A DNA stretch of 64,000 bases, taken from Vibrio sp. SS-MA-C1-2. Its GTDB lineage: Bacteria; Pseudomonadota; Gammaproteobacteria; Enterobacterales; Vibrionaceae. How positions within the stretch are numbered: the first letter of the stretch is position 1; each line of letters opens with the position of its first letter. The DNA lies in assembly GCF_021513135.1 (NCBI RefSeq), contig NZ_CP090980.1:930001-994000 (forward strand), given 5' to 3'. Below are positions 1 through 8,643 of the stretch, in pieces. The translations under genes and the position numbers were made by a program. The notes under the pieces were generated by a model. It was not told where the DNA came from, did no database searches, and saw only the letters and a list, made by a program, of their open reading frames with translations.

Positions 1-1
1 T

Positions 2-592
2 GGAAAAGAGTTAACTGAAAAAGGTGTTGAAGGAAATTTATGCATTAAATTCCCTTGGCCTGGGATGGCAAGAACGGTTTGGGGTGACCATGATCGCTAT
101 AAGGAAACGTATTTCTCTCAATTCCCCGGTAGCTACTTTTCTGGTGATAGTGTTCGTCGTGATGAAGATGGTTATTTTCGTATTTTAGGGCGCGTCGATG
201 ATGTGTTGAATGTATCTGGTCACCGTTTTGGTACTGCCGAAATTGAAAATGCGATTAATACTCACCCTGCGATCAATGAAGCGGCAGTCGTTGGCTTTAA
301 GCATGATATTAAAGGTGAGGGGATTTTTGCTTTTGTTTCATGCGATGCTGATCAAGTTTCACCTCAATTGGCAAAAAATGTTTCAGGTGGTGTTTCAAAA
401 ATGATTGGTCCTATTGCTCGTCCAGACCATATTGTTTTTGTTAGAGAATTACCAAAAACGCGCTCAGGTAAGATAATGCGTCGAATTTTACGTAGTATTG
501 TCGAAGGTGAGCGAAAAGAGTTCGGTGATACCTCAACGTTACTTAATCCACAATCCATTGATGCGATAATCAATGCAGTGGATAATCGGTAA
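2..592 (+). CDS. acs: Acetyl-CoA synthetase, C-terminal part (5' end outside window)
   Basis: This is the last 196 codons of an AMP-forming acyl-CoA synthetase. It activates acetate with ATP and CoA through an acetyl-adenylate in the cytoplasm. The frame is open from base 2, so the ATG at 65 is internal. Visible landmarks are [12 protein letters not shown], the hinge/adenylation motif [34 protein letters not shown], and the C-terminal [14 protein letters not shown], whose lysine is the catalytic and acetylation-regulated residue of the family. Acs usually reads HRLG where this protein has HRFG. Propionyl-CoA synthetase is a close relative, but the motifs fit Acs better. A large hairpin at 681-744 lies just downstream. 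Confidence 0.85.
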   Translation, partial: GKELTEKGVEGNLCIKFPWPGMARTVWGDHDRYKETYFSQFPGSYFSGDSVRRDEDGYFRILGRVDDVLNVSGHRFGTAEIENAINTHPAINEAAVVGFKHDIKGEGIFAFVSCDADQVSPQLAKNVSGGVSKMIGPIARPDHIVFVRELPKTRSGKIMRRILRSIVEGERKEFGDTSTLLNPQSIDAIINAVDNR

Positions 593-680
593 TTAAAAAT
601 AGATTGAAATGACGTTTTGTTGGTGTGGTATTTCTAAAGGTACCAGCGACGAAATGATAATTTCAATGTGTAAATAACAG

Positions 681-744
681 AGCCTTTAATTTCTTTTATA
701 TATAACATTTAAATATTATATATGAAGGATATTAAAGGCTTTTT
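681..744 (+). terminator. Probable intrinsic terminator after acs
   Basis: A long imperfect hairpin: AGCCTTTAAT and ATATATA pair with TATATAT and ATTAAAGGCT across a central mismatched stretch. A short T run (740-744) follows. It sits between acs and the next gene. Confidence 0.5.
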
Positions 745-805
745 CGATCATTATTTGTTATAAATACTCAAGCATTTAAATATTTCTTATCAAGGATCTT
801 CGACG

Positions 806-1750
806 ATGAACTATTTCCCTACTTTCGTAAAACTTAAAGATCGACCTGTTTTAGTTATTGGTGGCGGAGAAGTCGCTTGCCGAAAAGTAGAAATGCTTTT
901 AAGGGCTGGAGCAAATATCACGTTAGTTTCACCTGAGTTATATCCGCAGTTGGTCATTCTTCAACAACAAGGGGCTTTTCAATATATTGAAGCCAATTAC
1001 CATAAAAGCCAACTAGGTCATTACATTCAGGTGTGGGTAACCACTGATAATCCAGATTTAAATCATCAAGTTTACCAAGACGCCAAAGTTCTCAACTTAC
1101 AGGTGAATGTGGTTGACGATCCTGATTATTGTGATTTTATTACTCCCGCTGTGATTGATCGCTCGCCTGTGCAAGTTGCGATCTCTAGCGGAGGAACAGC
1201 GCCTGTTCTTATTCGGATGATTCGTGAAAAAATTGAAGGTCAATTACCCCAAAATCTGGGTTTGTTGTCACAATTTGCGACCACTAAACGAGAAATTGTT
1301 AAGCAAAATTTCACGACCGTAAAGTTACGTCGAATCTTTTGGGAGCATTTCTTTCGTCAGCCTGAGCTTGAAGGGGTGACAGATAACTCAACCTTGGATA
1401 GGGTTTTTAATCAAGTTCTTATGAAGTTAATCGAAGATAAAAAAGGGATTGAACAAGGCCAATTGTATATTATCTCAGTTCCTGATGACCCCGAATTATT
1501 TACCATTAAAGCGGTAAGATTGATGCAACAGAGTGAGTTTCTTTTCCATCCGCAAGAAACTAAGGTGGCAGCTATCGATTTTGTTCGTCGAGATGCAGAT
1601 AAAATGGTTTATAACAAACAGATTCCATACTCTGAAATTAATCAAGAATTAAAACAAGGTGGGAGAGTTTGCCTATTTATAGCGTCTGAAAGCGATAAAA
1701 TAGATGTAGATAGTATAGCGATAAAGACGAAACAAATTGTTGAATTGTAG
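806..1750 (+). CDS. Siroheme synthase-like protein (precorrin-2 dehydrogenase/ferrochelatase) with a remnant CobA domain
   Basis: A 314-residue cytoplasmic enzyme. The N-terminal 200 residues match the Met8/CysG-N module that oxidises precorrin-2 with NAD and inserts iron to make siroheme. It has a Rossmann loop VLVIGGGEVACRKVEML (about 15-31) and the dimerisation segment QVAISSGGTAPVLIR (about 128-142). From about residue 212 the sequence GQLYIISVPDDPELFTIKA resembles the start of the SAM uroporphyrinogen-III methyltransferase domain (normally VGAGPGDPELLT). The glycine-rich loop is lost here and the domain stops after about 100 residues instead of about 240. The methyltransferase half is therefore probably inactive and a separate CobA would be needed. 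SD AAGGA lies near 792. It appears to be transcribed alone. Confidence 0.8.
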   Translation: MNYFPTFVKLKDRPVLVIGGGEVACRKVEMLLRAGANITLVSPELYPQLVILQQQGAFQYIEANYHKSQLGHYIQVWVTTDNPDLNHQVYQDAKVLNLQVNVVDDPDYCDFITPAVIDRSPVQVAISSGGTAPVLIRMIREKIEGQLPQNLGLLSQFATTKREIVKQNFTTVKLRRIFWEHFFRQPELEGVTDNSTLDRVFNQVLMKLIEDKKGIEQGQLYIISVPDDPELFTIKAVRLMQQSEFLFHPQETKVAAIDFVRRDADKMVYNKQIPYSEINQELKQGGRVCLFIASESDKIDVDSIAIKTKQIVEL

Positions 1751-1789
1751 ATACTTATTATATTGCCATTATCTATTTTATTGATAAAA

Positions 1790-1859
1790 AGAGACTTGAC
1801 ATAATCGTTCAACAAATTAAGCGATTATGTCACTTCATATAAAGAAGGGAGCGTCTCTA
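1790..1859. repeat. Nested inverted repeat downstream of the siroheme gene
   Basis: An 11-bp perfect stem, TGACATAATCG (1797-1807) with CGATTATGTCA (1822-1832), is enclosed by AGAGAC and GTCTCT (about 1853-1858). There is no T tract, so it may be an RNA structure rather than a simple terminator. Confidence 0.4.
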
Positions 1860-1883
1860 TCTATATTATGCCAGTACTCACAA

Positions 1884-2027
1884 TTATGAATGAGCAGGAT
1901 CTTTGACAAGTTCTTCAAACAAGTCGAGATGTTGAACGAATTTTTGATAATCACTTTGACTTGATGCTGAATCAGCTAATTGATAATAGTTTAAAAAATC
2001 TTGATAAGTTAATATGTTATCTTTCAT
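1884..2027 (-). CDS. Small hypothetical protein (47 aa)
   Basis: An unrecognised 47-residue ORF beginning MKDNILTYQDFLNYYQL and ending EELVKDPAHS. A strong AAAGGAG ribosome-binding site lies 6-8 bases before the ATG, which argues that it is translated. The product is acidic and soluble, with aromatic-rich helices and no membrane segment. It stands alone on the minus strand, between the siroheme gene and a small lipoprotein gene of the same orientation. I assign no function. Confidence 0.6.
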   Translation of the reverse strand: MKDNILTYQDFLNYYQLADSASSQSDYQKFVQHLDLFEELVKDPAHS

Positions 2028-2261
2028 TACGAGACTCCTTTCTACAATATTTTAGTTACCCTTAAAATAACCTTGGGATTTACTGGTTTCATTGACTGCG
2101 ATAATGAATATTAAACTAATATTCGTTATGTTGCGCAATTAGCACTCATTGAATTTACACCAAATAACAAATAAATAAACAATTATTTTACATTTGTGTG
2201 ATGTGGCTAACTATTGTTCGATTTAACTCTAACCAGAGTCGGTAAGATTCATTTTCTCTAA

Positions 2262-2297
2262 ATAGCTAGAAAACGGAGTTTGAGAAAGCTCCGTTCA
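2262..2297 (-). terminator. Weak terminator after the small lipoprotein gene
   Basis: AACGGAG (2272-2278) pairs with CTCCGTT (2289-2295). Read on the minus strand, the hairpin is followed by TTTT. It lies 65 bases past the stop of the minus-strand lipoprotein gene. The rest of 2028-2361 shows no gene. Confidence 0.4.
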
Positions 2298-2361
2298 TCA
2301 ATGATCAATATCTATCCGTTTTAATGTCCATTACTTAAAATATTTAATATTCATTAGTTAC

Positions 2362-2541
2362 TTACATTTTACCGGTAGAGCAATTCGCATCACCAAGAAG
2401 CATACAACGATTCATTTCCTGTTGTTTATACTCATCATGGGCTTGGGTTTGAGCGGCAGCATCATCATTTCGTTCTGATTCTGGGGTACTGCAGCCAGCA
2501 ATAAACAACGTTACAGCAAATACGAGTAAGATCTTATTCAT
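2362..2541 (-). CDS. Small lipoprotein (59 aa)
   Basis: A short exported lipoprotein. The N-terminus MNKILLVFAVTLFIAGC is a classic signal with lipobox I-A-G-C (C17), so the mature part of about 43 residues should be lipidated in the envelope. The mature sequence is polar and carries two further cysteines (C46 and C54) near the end, which could form a disulfide. An AAGGAG ribosome-binding site precedes the ATG. No family is recognised. It is divergent from the TetR gene, from which it is separated by 180 bp containing the TetR-type operators, so the regulator could influence it. Confidence 0.65.
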   Translation of the reverse strand: MNKILLVFAVTLFIAGCSTPESERNDDAAAQTQAHDEYKQQEMNRCMLLGDANCSTGKM

Positions 2542-2632
2542 TAATATTCTCCTTAGTTGATAATCTAAATATATGTAATTAATTGCAAAATACTAGGGAA
2601 GTAACCACTTAAATGAGATTTGGCTCAAAAAT

Positions 2633-2648
2633 TTAATCATGCGATTAA
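2633..2648. promoter_or_regulatory. Palindromic operator 1 (TTAATC-N4-GATTAA)
   Basis: A perfect 6-bp-arm palindrome, TTAATCATGCGATTAA, in the intergenic region before the TetR-family gene. A second copy of the same pattern lies 32 bp away centre to centre, about three helical turns. Two equally phased copies are what one expects for a TetR-family autoregulator. Confidence 0.55.
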
Positions 2649-2664
2649 TGTAATCTGGATTTTA

Positions 2665-2680
2665 TTAATCACATGATTAA
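2665..2680. promoter_or_regulatory. Palindromic operator 2 (TTAATC-N4-GATTAA)
   Basis: Second copy of the palindrome, TTAATCACATGATTAA. The flanking bases extend each arm to 7 bp. It is 41 bp upstream of the regulator start codon, so bound protein could block the promoter. Confidence 0.55.
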
Positions 2681-2721
2681 TACTTTGTAGAGTTAACCTA
2701 ATAATACTAGGAACAGCCTGC

Positions 2722-3375
2722 ATGAAAATCGATTCTAAACAGCAGTTACTTGAAGCGTCAATTGAACTTTTTGCTGAGAAAGGGTTTGATAATGTGACCA
2801 TACGCCAGATTGCTGAGTCAGCCAACGTCAATTCAGCGATGATAACTTATCACTTCAATAACAAAGAAGGGCTGTATATTGCTGTATTTGAATATATTGC
2901 GTTTTATCTTAATGAGATGATCAATCAGAAAATAGATAAGCACCAAGAGGCAATAAAACTGATCTTAAATCATGGTGAGACCGCAGATAAACATCAACTT
3001 TTTAGTTCGATACTGACCCAGATTTCAGATCAATTGATGGTTTTAATGACAAATAAAGAGAATAAACATATCGTCTCATTGATTCTTGCTGTTCAAAACA
3101 GACCGTCTAAAGCATTTGATACGCTTTACCAACGCTACTTTTCACTCTTATTGAATCACTTTCTTGATCTTGTCACCTTACTGATTGAAAAACCGGTTTC
3201 TCTACCTCAACAAAAGTTATTGATTATTAGCTTTCTAACTCAGCATACCGTATGGAAAATGATGGGTAATACGGTTACTCGTTTCTTTGGCGAAACTGAA
3301 AATCCTATTTCAGAGTACCAATATCAAGTTCAACAAATAGCAATACGTCAATTTCTTACTGAAATTAAACAATAA
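2722..3375 (+). CDS. TetR/AcrR family regulator, CecR-like
   Basis: A 217-residue repressor. Residues 1-55 form the TetR helix-turn-helix: LLEASIELFAEKGFDNVT, then IRQIAESANVNSAMITYHF and NNKEGLY. The remaining helical part is the ligand-binding and dimer domain, resembling the C-terminal domain of CecR (YbiH). It lies directly before HlyD, double-ABC and two permease genes, the same order as cecR-ybhGFSR in E. coli. It therefore probably represses that exporter and itself through the two palindromes at 2633-2680. The ligand is unknown. The start ATG follows a weak AGGA about 10 bases upstream. Confidence 0.8.
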   Translation: MKIDSKQQLLEASIELFAEKGFDNVTIRQIAESANVNSAMITYHFNNKEGLYIAVFEYIAFYLNEMINQKIDKHQEAIKLILNHGETADKHQLFSSILTQISDQLMVLMTNKENKHIVSLILAVQNRPSKAFDTLYQRYFSLLLNHFLDLVTLLIEKPVSLPQQKLLIISFLTQHTVWKMMGNTVTRFFGETENPISEYQYQVQQIAIRQFLTEIKQ

Positions 3376-3413
3376 CTTAAATAATCATAAATAGACCATG
3401 AGAAGAGATTGTT

Positions 3414-4385
3414 ATGAATAAAAAACTCATTCCGCTCGTTATATTAGTCATCTCTGCGGCAGGTTACTATTTTTATCAGCAACAAGAACAGCAGGTTGAT
3501 CACCGAGTGCTATACGGCAATGTCGATATTCGTGATGTTAATTTAGCTTTTCGTCATGGGGGGCGAGTTTCGCAGCTATTGGTTGATGAAGGTGATAAAG
3601 TTAACAAAGGTCAATTAGTCGCGACCCTTGATGACCAGCCTTATCAAGATATGCTATCAACCAGTGAAGCTCAAGTGAGTGTAGCAAAAGCTGAATTGAA
3701 CAACTTGTTATCCGGTAATCGTCAGCAAGAAATTGAACGTGCTCGACAAGAAGTGCTCTCATTTACCGCGCTGAAAAAAAATGCGGCTGCCCGTCTCACT
3801 CGTCAAAAAGTATTGATTAAAGATGGCTCAACCAGTCAACGTGATCTTGATGATGCACAAACTGTCTTTAACGAGATGAGTGCTGGATTAAAATCGGCAC
3901 AACAAAATTACTCATTAGCGACAGAAGGTGCAAAGAACGAAGTCATTGAAATTGCAAAAGCGAAAGTGGCATTAGCTCAAAGCCAGCGCCAAAGTGCACA
4001 AACTACGCTGAACGATACTAAGCTCTATGCGCCAGACAATGGCACCATATTAACTCGGGTGGTTGAACCTGGGGCAATGGTGGGGGCAGGCTCGCCGATT
4101 TTTAATTTATCTCTGCGAAATCCTACTTATATCCGCGCTTATGTCACTGAAAAGCAGTTAGCAACGATAGTCAGTGGTGACAACGTTACGGTCACGGTTG
4201 ATGGAAATAAAACCATTTATCAGGGACAGATTGGTTTTATCTCATCGAAAGCGGAGTTTACGCCGAAATCGGTAGAAACGACGGAATTGCGCACCGATCT
4301 GGTTTATCGGATTAAAGTGATTGTTGATAGTGATGATCACGGTTTAAATCAAGGTCAACCTGTCACCATTCAGCTTGGAAAGTAG
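3414..4385 (+). CDS. ybhG: HlyD/membrane-fusion protein of an ABC exporter (YbhG-like)
   Basis: A 323-residue periplasmic adaptor. One N-terminal anchor (about residues 5-20, PLVILVISAAGYYFY) is followed by a biotinyl-lipoyl half-motif GDKVNKGQLVATLDD (about 62-76). A long coiled-coil hairpin rich in Q, A and E (about 80-200) follows, then the second lipoyl half (GTILTRVVEPGAMVGAG) and a beta-barrel domain. It would bridge the inner-membrane ABC transporter encoded next to an outer-membrane TolC-type channel. It begins 38 bp after the TetR gene and ends 4 bp before the ATPase start, so one operon is likely. Confidence 0.85.
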   Translation: MNKKLIPLVILVISAAGYYFYQQQEQQVDHRVLYGNVDIRDVNLAFRHGGRVSQLLVDEGDKVNKGQLVATLDDQPYQDMLSTSEAQVSVAKAELNNLLSGNRQQEIERARQEVLSFTALKKNAAARLTRQKVLIKDGSTSQRDLDDAQTVFNEMSAGLKSAQQNYSLATEGAKNEVIEIAKAKVALAQSQRQSAQTTLNDTKLYAPDNGTILTRVVEPGAMVGAGSPIFNLSLRNPTYIRAYVTEKQLATIVSGDNVTVTVDGNKTIYQGQIGFISSKAEFTPKSVETTELRTDLVYRIKVIVDSDDHGLNQGQPVTIQLGK

Positions 4386-4389
4386 GCTG

Positions 4390-6207
4390 ATGTTAAATGA
4401 CGATCTGGTTAATTCAACGAATAAGCTTTCTTCCCATGGTGATGAAGTCATTGTTGATTTTCATGCACTAGAAAAACGTTTTGATAAAACCGTCGCGATA
4501 AAAAAATTATCAGGACAGATCAAAGCTGGGCGTTTAACGGGGCTTGTGGGCCCTGATGGCGCCGGAAAAACAACGTTATTGCGAATGATGACAGGGCTAA
4601 TGGTTGCGACAGAGGGTGAGTTAAAGGTTGTTGGACGAAACCCTAAAACTGAGAGTGAGCAGTTAACCATTGATGTGGGTTATATGCCTCAGCGCTTTGG
4701 TCTCTATGAAGATTTGACCATTCAAGAAAATTTAGAACTGTACGCCAAATTACGATCGATTCCAAAACAGCAGCAGAGTGCTATTTTTGAAAACTTATTG
4801 CAATTTACCCGTTTAAAGCCGTTTACTTCTCGTTTAGCGGGCAATTTATCCGGAGGAATGAAACAGAAACTGGGTTTAGCCTGTGCATTGATGGCCAAAC
4901 CTAAACTGTTGTTATTAGATGAACCAGGCGTCGGTGTTGATCCGGTTAGTCGTCAAGACCTCTGGGCTATGGTACAACAACTCACCGATGATGGAATGGC
5001 CGTTGTGTGGGCGACCGCCTACCTTGAAGAAGCAGAACGTTGCGATGATGTTTTGTTATTAGAGCAAGGGGAATTGATCTATCAAGGTCAACCGAGTGAG
5101 TTGACTGAAACTCTACAAGGTCGAAGTTTTGCTATCTCCGGAGCTTATCAACAACGGCGCCAAGTGTTAGCCGATTTACTTAAACAGTCATTTGTCTCCG
5201 ATGGTGTGATTCAGGGCGATAATTTACGAGCAGTATTAATCTCGACTACTGATCCAACTTCAACGGTTCAATTAGAGAGAAAGAGAAGTGTTTATCCATT
5301 ACAAGAGCTTAAAGCTTTTTGTAAGACGCGACAGTTAATAGTGACAGAAGTTGAACCGAGGTTTGAAGATGCCTTTATTGATCTTCTCGGTGGCGTTTCA
5401 TCTGATCAAGGCGCATTAGCTGACACGATTCCAGAGATAGAGCAGCAACATCAGGATATGGTTGAATGTCACCAATTAACTCGAAAGTTTGGTCAATTTA
5501 CAGCAACGGATAATGTCTCATTTACCGTAAAAAGAGGGGAGGTCTTTGGGCTGCTAGGTCCCAACGGTGCGGGTAAATCGACTACTTTTAAGATGTTATG
5601 TGGTCTGTTAGCAACGACATCTGGAAGCGCCAAAGTGGTGGGATTAGAACTTGGTAGAAGTGGCAAAGCAGCCAAGTTACAACTGGGTTATATGGCACAA
5701 AAATTCTCCCTATATAATTTGTTGTCTGTAAAACAAAATCTAGCGTTCTCAGCTGGGGTTTATGGTTTATCTGGTAAACAAAAGAAACAACGAATTGCAG
5801 AGATGGTGAAGACGTTTCACCTGCAACCTTATCTGAATAGATCGCCAGATGAGCTTTCATTAGGGTATAAACAGCGTTTAGCTCTTGCCTGTGCCATTAT
5901 GCATAATCCGAGTGTGTTATTTTTAGATGAGCCAACATCTGGGGTCGATCCGATTACCCGTCGTGAATTCTGGGGGCATATTAATAGTTTTGTTGCCAAA
6001 GGAATGACAATTATGGTCACCACACATTTTATGGATGAAGCGGAATATTGTGATCGAATCGCGTTGATGTACCAAGCGAAATTAATCGCACTGGATGCAC
6101 CGGATAAGTTAAAACTGTCCGTTGCTAATGAAGGTGAGTCATTAACCATGGAACAAGCTTTTATTCGATTGATTGAACAAGAAGATAGGAATTTACTTAA
6201 TGGCTAA
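4390..6207 (+). CDS. ybhF: Duplicated-ATPase subunit of ABC exporter (YbhF-like)
   Basis: A 605-residue protein with two fused ABC ATPase domains that power the YbhSR permeases. Domain 1 has Walker A GPDGAGKTTLL (about 54), signature LSGGMKQK and Walker B LLLLDEPGVGVD (about 173). Domain 2 has Walker A GPNGAGKSTTF (about 390), a variant signature LSLGYKQR, Walker B LFLDEPTSGVD and H-loop TTHFMDEAEYC. Domain 1 has tyrosine (ATAYLEEAERC) where the H-loop histidine should be, so the two sites are probably not equivalent. I chose the ATG at 4390 over an upstream in-frame TTG at 4375, which lies within ybhG. The last 8 bases overlap the next gene. Confidence 0.88.
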   Translation: MLNDDLVNSTNKLSSHGDEVIVDFHALEKRFDKTVAIKKLSGQIKAGRLTGLVGPDGAGKTTLLRMMTGLMVATEGELKVVGRNPKTESEQLTIDVGYMPQRFGLYEDLTIQENLELYAKLRSIPKQQQSAIFENLLQFTRLKPFTSRLAGNLSGGMKQKLGLACALMAKPKLLLLDEPGVGVDPVSRQDLWAMVQQLTDDGMAVVWATAYLEEAERCDDVLLLEQGELIYQGQPSELTETLQGRSFAISGAYQQRRQVLADLLKQSFVSDGVIQGDNLRAVLISTTDPTSTVQLERKRSVYPLQELKAFCKTRQLIVTEVEPRFEDAFIDLLGGVSSDQGALADTIPEIEQQHQDMVECHQLTRKFGQFTATDNVSFTVKRGEVFGLLGPNGAGKSTTFKMLCGLLATTSGSAKVVGLELGRSGKAAKLQLGYMAQKFSLYNLLSVKQNLAFSAGVYGLSGKQKKQRIAEMVKTFHLQPYLNRSPDELSLGYKQRLALACAIMHNPSVLFLDEPTSGVDPITRREFWGHINSFVAKGMTIMVTTHFMDEAEYCDRIALMYQAKLIALDAPDKLKLSVANEGESLTMEQAFIRLIEQEDRNLLNG

Positions 6208-7360
6208 TCTTCTTAACTTTCGACTCTCTCGACTTTGGGCGTTAATGATCAAAGAGTCGTTGCAAATTATTCGTGATCCCTCGGCAATTATTATTGCTTT
6301 TATCTTACCTGTGGTTCTATTGGCACTGTTTGCGACTTCAGTTTCATTAGATATTAAAAAAGTTCCTATTGGAGTGGTTCGTGCTTCAGACAGTCGCCAA
6401 GCCATTTCGCTTTCTCAGGCTTTTTCAAGTTCGCGATATTTTAATGTTATGCCTGTGAGAGACAAAAGGGAGATTGAAGAGAAGTTAGTCGCAGGTGAGT
6501 TGAATGGTTATGTGGTGATCCCCGCCGATTTTGATAAAAAGTTATCACGAAATGAAATGAATCATCTTATTCAGATTATTTCTGATGGTTCACAGCCCAA
6601 CACCGCAAATTTTGTGGTCAATTATGCGCAAGGGGTTGTGGAAAATTGGTTGCAAAGTCATTTATCTAATCCACATTTCACTCATGCTGAATTAATGGAG
6701 CAGAGATCACAGCAAGCTAAGATAGCGGCAAGAGTTTGGTATAACCCAGAAGTAGAAAGTAAGCGGTTTCTGGTTCCCGGCGCAATTGGAATTGTGATGA
6801 CCATGATTGGCACCTTGCTCACCGCCTTAGTGGTTGCGCGAGAGTGGGAGAGAGGAACCATGGAGTCATTGATTTCAACCCCAGCCAAAATTTCAGAAAT
6901 TATTATCGGTAAGTTGTTGCCCTACTTTTGCTTAGGGTTAATTGCGTGTGTGATTTGTGCGTTGATGGCCGAATACCTGTTTGATGTGCCATTGAGAGGA
7001 TCATGGATGGCTTTATTAACGCTCTCTTCCGCTTTTATGATCCCTGCTTTAGGGCAAGGCCTGTTAATTTCAACAGTGGCAAAGAATCAATTTATCGCTG
7101 CCATGATGGCGTTATTATCTGCCTTTCTTCCCGCATTTATGTTGTCAGGGTTTCTGTTTGAAATAGATTCTATGCCTTGGCTGATCCAGCAGATTACGAC
7201 TGTATTAGCGGTGAAATATTATATTAGTTCAGTACAAACCGTTTTTATTGCGGGAGATATTTGGCCGCTATTTATCCCAAATATTTTAGCCATGTTAGGG
7301 TTAGGCGCCCTGTTTTTGACGATAGCAATTAAAAAGACGGTCAAGAGTCTTGATGATTAG
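6200..7360 (+). CDS. ybhS: ABC-2 type permease (YbhS-like)
   Basis: A 386-residue inner-membrane permease of the ABC-2 family, one half of the exporter channel. It has a transmembrane helix near residues 25-45, a large periplasmic domain (about 50-195), and five hydrophobic helices from about 200 to the end. The conserved cytoplasmic segment REWERGTMESLISTPAKISEI lies at about 215-235. The ATG at 6200 overlaps the ATPase stop by 8 bases and has AGGA at about 6187. An upstream TTG in the same frame is less likely. It presumably pairs with the next gene product. Confidence 0.85.
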   Translation: MANLLNFRLSRLWALMIKESLQIIRDPSAIIIAFILPVVLLALFATSVSLDIKKVPIGVVRASDSRQAISLSQAFSSSRYFNVMPVRDKREIEEKLVAGELNGYVVIPADFDKKLSRNEMNHLIQIISDGSQPNTANFVVNYAQGVVENWLQSHLSNPHFTHAELMEQRSQQAKIAARVWYNPEVESKRFLVPGAIGIVMTMIGTLLTALVVAREWERGTMESLISTPAKISEIIIGKLLPYFCLGLIACVICALMAEYLFDVPLRGSWMALLTLSSAFMIPALGQGLLISTVAKNQFIAAMMALLSAFLPAFMLSGFLFEIDSMPWLIQQITTVLAVKYYISSVQTVFIAGDIWPLFIPNILAMLGLGALFLTIAIKKTVKSLDD

Positions 7361-7405
7361 AAATACGTTGTTGAGCGGTAATTTAAAGGTGGAAGGGCTA
7401 ATCTG

Positions 7406-8557
7406 ATGAAAAAATGGCGATTTATGACGAATTTAGTCTCTTATTTCCAGATAAGTAGTATGTTAAAAGCGCAAATAGTAAAAGAGTTTCTATCAATACT
7501 TCGTGACCCTAAAGTGAGAATTATTTTAATTGGGCCGCCGTTGTTGCAGTTATTCATTTTTTCCTATGCCATTACCTTAGAAGTGACCAATACCACTATC
7601 GGGATTTATAACCAAGATCGTGGCGCTTATGGCACACAGTTAACTAATGATCTTGCTCATGCCTCTTTTGTCAAAGATGTTGTCGCGATTCATAGTCAGC
7701 AAGCGTTAAAAGAGAATATCGATTTACGAAAAACCATTGTCGTGGTGACGATTCCGCAACAATTTTCTCAACAACTTATTGCGGGAGGAGATCCTGAGTT
7801 GCAAGTGGTTATCGATGGTCGTCGTGCAAACTCGGGTCAAGTTACCATGAGTTATGTTCAACAAGTGGTCAATCGTTTTATCGCAGACTATCAGGCGTCG
7901 AATAATCAGCAGTTTGAGCCAATCTCTGTTCGTCATTGGTTTAATAATAATTTAATTTATCAATGGTTCGTGGTGCCGAGCCTTTCAGGTATTTTATCTA
8001 TGGTGATTGCTTTAATGCTTGGCTCATTGTCGATTGCAAGAGAAAGAGAATTAGGTACATTTGATCAACTTTTAGTTTCACCCAGCACGCCAACAGAAAT
8101 TATTTTAGCTAAAATTATTCCACCGATAATTATAGGTTTTATTCTTGGCAACATTATGGTTGCTGCTGGGGTGTTTATCTTCAAGGTTCCATTTTTAGGA
8201 TCATTTTGGCTATTGGAGGTGACCTTACTGATTTTTATTATCTCTATTGCGGCATTAGGTTTGATGGTTTCTGCGATATCGAATACTCAGCAACAAGCGA
8301 TATTAGGCAGTTTTGCACTGGTTGTCCCCTTAATGTTGTTATCTGGCTTTGCTACTCCAGTCGCGAATATGCCTGAGTTTCTTCAATGGGTGGCTCAACT
8401 TATTCCAGTTCAGCATTACTTGATCATTGTTCAAGGGATATATTTGAAAGGGATGGAACAAAGTGATGTCTGGTCTCACATTTGGCCAATGTTATGGATG
8501 GCTGTTTTATTCTTTATCGGTGCTGTGCTACTCGTTCGAACCAAGTTAACTGAATAA
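7406..8557 (+). CDS. ybhR: ABC-2 type permease (YbhR-like)
   Basis: A 383-residue second ABC-2 permease with the same plan as its neighbour: one N-terminal helix after KEFLSILRDPKVRI, a periplasmic domain, then a C-terminal bundle of hydrophobic helices. The conserved RERELGTFDQLLVSPSTPTEI lies at about residues 214-234. In E. coli the equivalent exporter YbhFSR has been linked to resistance to some antibiotics, but the substrate here is not readable. An alternative start MTNLVSYF lies 6 codons downstream. This is the last gene of the operon. Confidence 0.84.
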   Translation: MKKWRFMTNLVSYFQISSMLKAQIVKEFLSILRDPKVRIILIGPPLLQLFIFSYAITLEVTNTTIGIYNQDRGAYGTQLTNDLAHASFVKDVVAIHSQQALKENIDLRKTIVVVTIPQQFSQQLIAGGDPELQVVIDGRRANSGQVTMSYVQQVVNRFIADYQASNNQQFEPISVRHWFNNNLIYQWFVVPSLSGILSMVIALMLGSLSIARERELGTFDQLLVSPSTPTEIILAKIIPPIIIGFILGNIMVAAGVFIFKVPFLGSFWLLEVTLLIFIISIAALGLMVSAISNTQQQAILGSFALVVPLMLLSGFATPVANMPEFLQWVAQLIPVQHYLIIVQGIYLKGMEQSDVWSHIWPMLWMAVLFFIGAVLLVRTKLTE

Positions 8558-8643
8558 ATACGAGTTTTATCCTTGACCGCGGTTCGAGAGAAAAGAATAA
8601 TATAGCTAATTTGATGACCCATTAAGATGCAGGATATAACAAA

